From: Dugong dugon
Lineage: Eukaryota; Chordata; Mammalia; Sirenia; Dugongidae
Direction of reading: 5' to 3'
Assembly: GCA_030035585.1 (NCBI GenBank)
Contig: CM057480.1
Location: 2,649,001-2,713,000 of the forward strand
Length of the DNA stretch: 64,000 nucleotides
Part shown: positions 57,017 through 64,000 of the stretch, one piece after another
Position numbering within the stretch: position 1 is the stretch's first letter
How the letters are laid out: each line of letters begins with the position of its first letter
Made by a program: the position numbers and the translations under genes
Notes under the pieces: generated by a model
Told to the model about the DNA's origin: nothing
The model's input: only the letters and a program-made list of their open reading frames with translations
Databases searched by the model: none

Positions 57017-57270
57017 AACTCACAAAAGATGTCCTTTTTGCTTTCTCCCTCCCCCCAAAAAAACCAGAAACTGGGGACCAAGTAAGCTTGTGTGTGGTTT
57101 CAAAGACTCTAGATTTTTCCCAGTCTTGGACTCACTTTCACTTCCTGAGAGTCCCTCTGCAAGCAGGGAGGTCCGGATAAATTGCTTTATTCTGCATTGG
57201 TCGGATATCAAATCCACCTGATTAAAGGATTTATGGTTCACAAGGAAGGAGGGCTGAGGTCATGCTGCCC

Positions 57271-57289
57271 CCCCCCCCCCCCCCCCCGG
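57271..57289. repeat. Poly(C) run of about 18
   Basis: Homopolymer C. The length may be unreliable, since sequencing and assembly often misjudge such runs. Confidence 0.9.
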
Positions 57290-57982
57290 TCAGGGCACAT
57301 CAGCCACTCAGTGGCTTAAGGCGAAGCTGCCTTCCTCTCCCATCCCTCACCTGTGACTTCCTTGACATCAGAGGAGGTATCCATGAGTCAGCGGCAGCAA
57401 GAACGCTCTGGATTCTGTTTCTGGGTCTGTTCTGATGGCCCCACAGTTAAATCCTAAAGCTCCATGTGCTGAGTACAGTGGGCATGAGCAAAGGCACGAT
57501 GCTCCCCAGCCACAAGTACAGCCGAGGAACACATCTCATGCTTCCCAGCGCGGTGATTCACACCTGATGGGTTCCACGAGGTGTGGGCCAGCTCCTGCTG
57601 TCTACCTGGAGGGGCGCGGTCAGCCGACAGCCTCCGGCTACAGCACCTTCAGGATCTGTTGTACTGTCTGAGCTGAGACTACGCTCTGCAAGGCAGCCTC
57701 GGGCCAACGACTGAACATGGTGGGGAAGAGAAGAGGCTGGCCACCTCCCCCAACGCTTCCTGCTGAGTTGGCCAATGCTTTAGTCAGATCTGCATCGTGG
57801 TCTGAGTCCCTCCTGCCCAACCCTGCTTCTTCTCCCTTCATCTTTCACCGGCCACCCCAGGTACAACAGAAGGGAAACTTTTCCCGGTCCTGTGCGTAAT
57901 GGTTGCTCAAGTGCACTGCAGTCACTGTGTATACTGAGGGGCTCATCTTCCAGCACTATATCAGACGATATTCTGTTGCAAT

Positions 57983-58200
57983 CCACAGGGCTCCCATTGG
58001 CTATTTTTCGGAAGTAGCTCACCAGACCTTTCTTCCTAGACTGTCTTAGTTTGGAAGCTCTGCTGAGACCTGCCCACCATTGGTGACCCTGCTGGAATTT
58101 GAAATACAGTGGCATAGCTTCCAGCATCACAGAAATATGCAAGCCACCACACTATGACAAGCTGACAGAAGGCTAGTGGTATGCAGGCGTTACCGCTCAA
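57983..58200 (-). mobile_element. AfroSINE, long subtype, degenerate
   Basis: GTAGCTCACCAGACCTTTCT, CTAGACTGTCTTAGTTTGGA and AGCTCTGCTGAGACCTG match the long-form middle. The rest is poorly preserved. Confidence 0.55.
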
Positions 58201-59513
58201 TGATTCTCTTGCATCCCTAACTCTGCCTTAGCATCTGCTTCCCAAAGGACTCAAACAGACACACACCCCTAGGCTGGGGTGAGGCCTTGGACCAGGCACA
58301 GAATTCTGTTAAGTTTCAGTTCCCCGACTGGCAAAGTGAAAACCACTTATCAGGTTGTTGCAAAGATTCAGTTAAAGAATATTATTTGCCTGTGAAATCA
58401 TCTTACATCTTCTAGATACCCAACAAACACTAGCTGATTGAATTTAATATTTTTATTTTCTTTAAAAGTTCAATGCTACTCCTTTGAAAGCAAATGATTT
58501 CAGAGAACACCCTGGCTGCTTTTGATAAATGTGACAACAACGTTTTCCCCCGACGAATCACGGCAGAAGTTATCAGGAGGAGGTGGCTTCCTGAACAGTA
58601 GTGCGTCCCTGCGGAGTGGGAGCTGGCTGGGGCCCGGCCCTTAACACTCTCACACTCAGGCCTGTTGATGACGGGTGAGAAGAGTCTGTCTTCTGCCCTG
58701 GAAGGCTCCCCACTGGGCGAGAGAGCCGTCTCTGCCCTCAGCCAGCATTCAGCACTAGCTCAGGAAACAGCACCCTCACCGGCTTCTCAAGATCTTCAGG
58801 GGACATCCCTGGAGCCCCAAGAAGATGCTTTCTGGGTCCCCTTTGAAGTCAGCCTCATATATGTGTCATCCATGCTGAGAGCCTGAGAAAGCAGGGCAAG
58901 GGAGAAGCAGGAAGAAGTTCTGACAATGCCACTTCCAGAAAATCCAGACTGGGGAAAAGAGTGAGACCTTGGCCCGAAAGCCTGGCATGGGACAGAAGAA
59001 CCAGTCAAAGACCCCTACCATGGGGGCCGTGAGAAGGTGGGGCCACCACAGCCATTTCTGTGCATCCTCACAGAGATCAGCAAGGCTGGGGGCAGCAAAA
59101 TGCTGCATCTGGGAACGCTCCTGTGTTTCTAGGGTCTCCCGTCTAGAACCTTCTACCTCCACAGGTTTCTCTTCTGCCCCTCTGAACAACCTGCGTCTGC
59201 CTGAGAACAAGCCTGTCCACGTAGAAACCCATAGTATATCTTATGCTTTGCCCACAACTCAAGACTAGAATGGCACTATCTTCTCGGCTGTCGGACTGTG
59301 AGCCGATTCTTCCTTCTTGAGCCCCCGGCCCTTGGCACAGAGCAGGCACGCCCATGTTGATGAGTGAAATAAGAAAGTTCACTCGCTTTGGCTGTCCACT
59401 GATAATTTTTCATTAAATTTAAGCACCCACATTTCAGTTGTAATAACCAGATATCCTAAGGGTTGATTTTTCTTTTTCTTACATCTCTTTTTGATCTTTC
59501 TATAGCCCATTAG

Positions 59514-59684
59514 GGAAACCCTGGTGGCATAGTGGTCAAGTGCTACGGCTGCTACCCAAAGGGTCAGCAGTTCAAATCCACCAGGCGCTCCTTGGAAACC
59601 CTATGGGGCAGTTCTATTCTGTCCTATAGGGTCGGTATGAGTCAGAATCGACTTGACGGCAATGGGTTTGGTTTGGTTTTGGTT
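59514..59684 (+). mobile_element. AfroSINE, first of a double insertion
   Basis: Plus: AAACCCTGGTGGCATAGTGG to tail GGTTTGGTTTGGTTTTGGTT. Preceded by TATAGCCCATTAG (59501-59513) and followed by TATAGCCCTTTAAGA. Confidence 0.92.
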
Positions 59685-59699
59685 TATAGCCCTTTAAGA

Positions 59700-59869
59700 G
59701 CCCTGGTGGCGCAGAGTTTAAGAGCTTGGCTGCCAACCAAAAGGTCAGTAGTTCAAATCCACCAGCCGCTCCTTGGAAACCCTATGGGGCAGTTCTACCC
59801 TGTTCTATGGGGTCGTTATGAGTTGGAATCGACTCGACTGATGGCAACAGGTTTGGTGTTTCGGTTTTT
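59700..59869 (+). mobile_element. AfroSINE, second of a double insertion
   Basis: Plus: GCCCTGGTGGCGCAGAGTTT to tail GGTTTGGTGTTTCGGTTTTT. Flanked by perfect TATAGCCCTTTAAGA at 59685-59699 and 59870-59884. Confidence 0.93.
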
Positions 59870-59916
59870 TATAGCCCTTTAAGACTTTAATCATTTCTCT
59901 GTCCAATGTATCTTCC

Positions 59917-60115
59917 TGTGGTGATAGAAATATTCTCCATCTGTGCTGTCCAATATGGCAGCCACCCGCCACACATGGCTATCGAGCACTTGAAACATGG
60001 CTAGTGTGAGTGAGGAAGTGAATTCTTAATTTTATTTAGTTTTAATTGATTGTAATGTAAATAGCAACACATCTGGCTAATAACGACTGTATTGGGCAGC
60101 ACAGGAAAACTGTCT
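59917..60115 (+). mobile_element. Old hAT-type DNA transposon relic
   Basis: TGTGGTGATAGAAATATTCT, CTGTGCTGTCCAATATGGCA, GGCTATCGAGCACTTGAAAC and TGGCTAGTGTGAGTGAGGAA. Second copy of the family at 42117. Confidence 0.65.
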
Positions 60116-60966
60116 AGCTTGTTCCTTTAATTCCCAACCTTAATGCAAATTGAGGATGTTATGTGCTCCTTGGCTCTGAATCGCCTCTTGTTCCTCACTG
60201 GCAACCTTAACAAAGCAGAACGCCGGTGCCTCTTCCACTTCCGAGTACTCGTGTGGTGCCTGAGCACAGCCGTCTTAATGCATCCCCGGAGATGGGGCAG
60301 GAAACACGTCTCCAGAAAGGAAGCCAGTGCACCCAGCCAGTTCGGACTCCAGGGCGTCCGGGCGGAGAGGGAGGTGGGAGGATGGGTGTGAAAGAAACGA
60401 GCTCTGGGAGCCTGGACGCCAGTTGGCCGAATTTATTTATATCTCAGGCTGTTACAGTTGTCTGTCGGCCCTGCAGCTGAGAAACCGGTCCGTGTCTAAG
60501 GGAAGGGGACAGAAATCAGCTTTGTGCATGTTCCTGGCACCCACGGCTGCTGTTCAAAGGGTGCCAGAAGACCCAGAGGAGAGGGAGTTAGGAGAGGAAG
60601 CTAGAGCGGACGCCCTCCGGGTCATCGGAAAAGAGGAAACTGAGTCACTCACTTGTTCACATCCATGTTGGTACCAATGTCATCTGTAACAATGCCCAGG
60701 AGACTGTGGTCCGCCCAGCCCAGGGGGCGTCTCCCACTGCCCAGGGCGAGGTGGCAGAGGGACCACTCACACCCAGCCCTTTGAAAGGGGCTGGTCTGGG
60801 GCTCCGTTCTCAGTGCGATCCAGCTGCAGAAGCTGGACTCAGTCAGCAGGGCTCGGGAAAGCAAGATCACGCCCCATTGCTTCAATGGAGATCTGGGGGC
60901 AGTTTTGGTTTACAAGAGAATTGATAGAACTGATTGCTTATGGGAATGGAGAGGAGGTGTTTCTGC

Positions 60967-60981
60967 CCCCCCCCCCCCCCC
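60967..60981. repeat. Poly(C) run
   Basis: About 16 consecutive Cs followed by GGGG. Length uncertain. Confidence 0.85.
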
Positions 60982-61439
60982 GGGGAACAGGCTTTTGTGG
61001 TGTGCACCTGGGGTCCCTTAATACCGGGAACCCTCAGCTCTGCCACCTGCAGAATCCACCCTAGCCTTCCAGCACATTCCTCTCACCCCCCAACCCTACA
61101 TTCAACACACCCTTCATCTGCATAAAAGGTGATTAAAGAACTTGAAGCAATTAAACCACAAAATACCGAATTAAGACCCCAAAGTGTAATTGCTCCTCAA
61201 AAAGAAAGGCACAAGATAGAAGGCTTAATTAACATTCATCCTTTATCCTTTCCAAGTTTCAACGTATCACTCCCCTCTTCCCGTCTGCCGCTGGCCTCCC
61301 TCACCCCTTCTGACTATCTGTGGCTTTTTCAGGTCCCCTCACGTGGGTGTCGACGCTCTTCCATTGCTCTGGAAAAGCCCTTTGGTAAATGACGGCCGAA
61401 CTCCAGCGCCTGAGTAAATTAACGGACATCTCTAAAGTA

Positions 61440-61640
61440 CGTACTACAGCTTCACCGGCGCTGTGGGAATGCAGAGAAATGCCTGAAAACCCCCATCCTC
61501 TCTGACCCGGCAATTCTAAGCCCAGGGATTTATTTGAAGGAAATAATTAAGGATGTCCGCAAGGATTCAGTTACGAGGATGTTTACTCCAGCTGTTGTTT
61601 ATAATCATGAATAACTAGAAACAACCTACATGTCCTTCAA
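61440..61640 (+). mobile_element. L1 fragment
   Basis: TCTGACCCGGCAATTCTAAG, GGGATTTATTTGAAGGAAAT, TTGTTTATAATCATGAATAA and AACAACCTACATGTCCTTC are typical L1 3' motifs. Limits are approximate. Confidence 0.6.
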
Positions 61641-62136
61641 GTAGGGGTAGAAGATCCAGGGCTCAGAGACTGCCCGGGAGGAAGAGACCAACAGTCAGTT
61701 GCTAAGTCAGTCAACCATCCCCAGCACTGAAAGTTAACGTAGAGACCTGGTGGAATCCAGATTTCACAGGGCCTGGGTCTTATCCATTTAGGGAGGCTCC
61801 CTTTAAGAAAAGTAATTTATGAGTATGGAATTAGGTACCCAGCCTTGGAAGAGGCCTGTGCCTTAAGCTCCGTCAGCTTCGTGGTAAATCAGTCACTAGC
61901 AGAGACAAGGAAAAGAAGAAGGGAGATGGTGAAGTCTCTTCCTTCAAAGGCCACAAGTCTCCAGGACTGAACAGTATAATCAGCAGAGAAAAACGTTCAT
62001 GTTCTAAGGAAAAGACAAAGAAAATTAGAGGGAAGAAGGGAGAGAAACAAGATGAGGCTGAAAATACTTGAAAAAAGCAGCAAAGAGAGAGAAAGCAAGG
62101 AGATAAGCAAAAATGAAGACCAAATGAGAGAGCAGG

Positions 62137-62655
62137 GGTGGGTCAGTGGTAGAATTCTTGCCTCCCACGCGCCAGGCCTTATGCACAGCCACCTGTCAGT
62201 GGAGCTTGTGTGTTGTTACGATGCTGAACAGGTTTCAGTGAAGCTTCCAGATGAAGACAAACCTAGAAAGAAAGGCCTGGCAATCTACTCTTGAAAATCA
62301 GCCAGTAAAAATCCTCTGGATCACAACGGTCCACTCCTCAACGGATCATGGGGGGATGGTGCAGGACTGCGCAGCCAGGGACGGATTAGCTAATAAGCGA
62401 GGTCCACAAGGTCCACACCAGCTGGGGCTTACTTGCTAATCTGTGGTGCATAATTTCACCTGTTTTTCACCACATCAAAGACACGGTAAGACCCATGTGA
62501 AATTATACACCACAGATTAGTAAGGAAACACAGTTAAACGCACAGGTACCTTGCTTACTGGTTAGTCTACTCTGCGTTTTATTCCATTGTGCAGGGGGTC
62601 CCCATGAGTCAGGCGTCCCCGTGAGTCAGGCGTCAACTTGACAGCAGCTAATAAC
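62137..62655 (+). mobile_element. AfroSINE, long subtype, interrupted
   Basis: Left part 62137-62375 (CAGTGGTAGAATTCTTGCCT, GATGCTGAACAGGTTTCAGT, GATGGTGCAGGACTGCGCAG) and right part 62575-62655 (CGTTTTATTCCATTGTGCAG, GCGTCAACTTGACAGCAGCT). The two halves join to one SINE; the piece between is a foldback element. The right part repeats CATGAGTCAGGCGTC. Confidence 0.85.
62376..62574 (+). mobile_element. Foldback element, full copy (family F), inside a SINE
   Basis: About 199 bases. Left end CAGGGACGGATTAGCTAATA; right end reversed CAGAGTAGACTAACCAGTAA. The inner arms, TAATCTGTGGTGCATAATTT and its mirror ending in AAATTATACACCACAGATTA, pair almost perfectly around a loop containing TTCACCACATCAAAG. 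No clear 8-bp flanking repeat remains. Confidence 0.7.
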
Positions 62656-62660
62656 AACAA

Positions 62661-62825
62661 ACTAAAAAACGAAACCCGTTGCCACTGAGTCGATTCCAAC
62701 TCAAAGCGACCCCACAAGACTGAGTCGAACTGCCCCACAGGATTTCCAAAGAACGGCTGGTGGATTTGAACTGCCAACCTTTTGGTTAGCAGCCGAACGC
62801 TTAAACACTGCACCACCAGGGCTCC
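62661..62825 (-). mobile_element. AfroSINE, short subtype
   Basis: Minus, complete: ACGAAACCCGTTGCCACTGA to CACCACCAGGGCTCC. It directly follows the interrupted long SINE. Confidence 0.9.
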
Positions 62826-64000
62826 CGATAACAAGACAAAATTAAGGCAATGTTGGGGGGGAAAAAAGAAAACGATTTGTTTTTCGAAGATTTCAGTAGA
62901 GTTCAGGTGGCAGCTGAAAAAGTACAGCAAAGGGCACTCCAATACTCAGAGCAGCCAGGAGGACCAGCAGCAGGGAGGTCACTTCTGAGACCAGGAGCCC
63001 AGCCAGCTAGGTGTTATGGACACCTGAAGTACCTGTCCCACCCCACACTGGTCCTGCAGCAACAGTACTGTCCAGCTCCGCAGCGCCCCCCACCACTTTC
63101 CCTGGGTGCCCAGTTTAAGCCAGATGGTCTTTTCCTGCGCTTGCCAAATCTATTCAAACAGCACGGCTTTTTCTCATCCTCTTTTTGAGTCAAAGGAGGC
63201 TGAACACCTTTTCCACGTCAGATTTGCTCTTGGCTCTATCCAGTTGTTTCCCAGCTGGCAGCTTTGATCTGTGGCCCACCAACCCAGCAGTAAAGAACTC
63301 TAGGACCACCAGCTGCAGCCCCGAGACCCACATGATGCTCCTGCTCGCTCGGGTTGCCCTTCCTTCAGCAGCCCCTGCCCAGAGCAGCTTCTACAGCTGA
63401 CAGTTCTTCCCACGTGTTAGGTGCTTGGTCACAGTCTGGGAGCCCCGAGAGGGATTCTGGGATGTTCTGGAACTACTTCCGCCCAGGCTGAGCTCTTGAT
63501 CAAGTCCAAACCTGCACGGGGCCCGAATCTAATAGAAAAAGTGAACAAGTCTGGCCTTTAACTCAGCAACCAGGGCAAAAGGCAGAGAGGACTTTTCAAA
63601 GCTGGTTCTCCTGGAGCCTGCTCTCCTAAATAGCATGATTGTTAATAGGCTGGCGGGTCACAGAGTCCCCACTTTTCCAGGAATGCTTGAGTGCTCGGCT
63701 CCACAAACCACCCTTTTCCATCAACCTCTGTCCAACTCAGAACAGTTGCTTTCCGGCAGAACTACAGGCTACACCCTCCTAGCACCCACGGGAATGCCTG
63801 CCAGCCCCAAGGATGCTCACCCTGGTGGCCCCACAATAAAACCGACCCCAGGCTAGACGCCACCTGGGTCCCCACTGGGGGCATGACTTTGAATGGGGAA
63901 CGATCCACAGCCCAACTCTCTCTCTCTGACGAAGAAGTGGCCCTTGGGAGCTGTTTCATTCCGTCTTGTCCTGAGGGAGGGGTCACGGGTCACCAACCTC

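Larger units (their letters stand above)
45060..64000 (-). other. ITGA9: ITGA9 intron 1 (3' part only)
   Basis: Non-coding sequence upstream of exon 2. No signal-peptide exon and no CpG-island promoter is seen, so exon 1 lies beyond the window. It contains AfroSINEs, an L1 3' end (about 45370-46420), an RTE LINE end, MIRs, a foldback element and two local duplications, all listed separately. In the blocks 47100-48490, 48900-49820, 56020-56520, 57290-57980, 58220-59500, 60130-61440 and 62830-64000 I see no recognisable repeat or conserved exon. Open frames there are short and unconvincing. Confidence 0.85.

Noticed and set aside
45060-64000. ITGA9 exon 1 and promoter
   Set aside because: No match to the expected signal peptide or FGYAVLEHF segment, and no CpG-rich region, was found. 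They must lie beyond the window.

Overview
This is a placental-mammal chromosome segment, almost certainly from an afrotherian and most likely an elephant or close relative. The evidence is about 42 copies of the tRNA-derived AfroSINE family (core near GCAGTGGTTAAGAGCTCAGC, B-box-like GTTCGAATCC, tail GAGTCGGAATCGACTCGACG), together with 3' ends of an RTE-class LINE that shares the SINE tail. Mammal-wide fossils (MIR, L2, old L1, MaLR/ERVL LTRs, hAT relics) fill much of the rest. There is no bacterial, viral or plasmid gene content. The proboscidean call comes from remembered repeat character, not from a database search.

The only protein-coding gene I can support is ITGA9 (integrin alpha-9), on the minus strand. 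Six internal coding exons are present, in gene order: 44932-45059, 43273-43379, 35564-35687, 17140-17207, 8380-8509 and 4451-4536 (exons 2-7 if exon 1 carries the start codon). All have AG/GT splice borders. Their phases join correctly, and the six exons add up to 643 bases: one base completing a tryptophan codon, then 214 codons with no stop. They encode the first part of the extracellular beta-propeller. Exon 1 and the promoter lie beyond position 64000. Exon 8 onward lies before position 1.

Layout: 45060-64000 is part of intron 1 (SINEs, an L1 end, an RTE end, two local duplications, a double SINE insertion, a foldback element). 43380-44931 is intron 2 (MIR, L2, a long tetranucleotide array). 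35688-43272 is intron 3 (an LTR, an L1 3' end). 17208-35563 is intron 4, the largest (an L1 end, two foldback elements, two RTE ends, three LTRs, many SINEs). 8510-17139 is intron 5 (nested L1s, a 460-bp GGT/GGA array). 4537-8379 is intron 6 (a MIR split by an L1, ATGG and GAT arrays). 1-4450 is part of intron 7, including a SINE enlarged by an internal 16-bp minisatellite.

I did not find a hidden gene system. The best candidate for something undescribed is a foldback element of about 155-200 bp with hAT-like CAGGG termini. It has two full copies and one half copy here, and one of them interrupts a SINE. Other points of interest are a paralogous empty site that dates a SINE insertion, two SINEs landing on the same target, a minisatellite born inside a SINE, and microsatellites bracketing exon 2.
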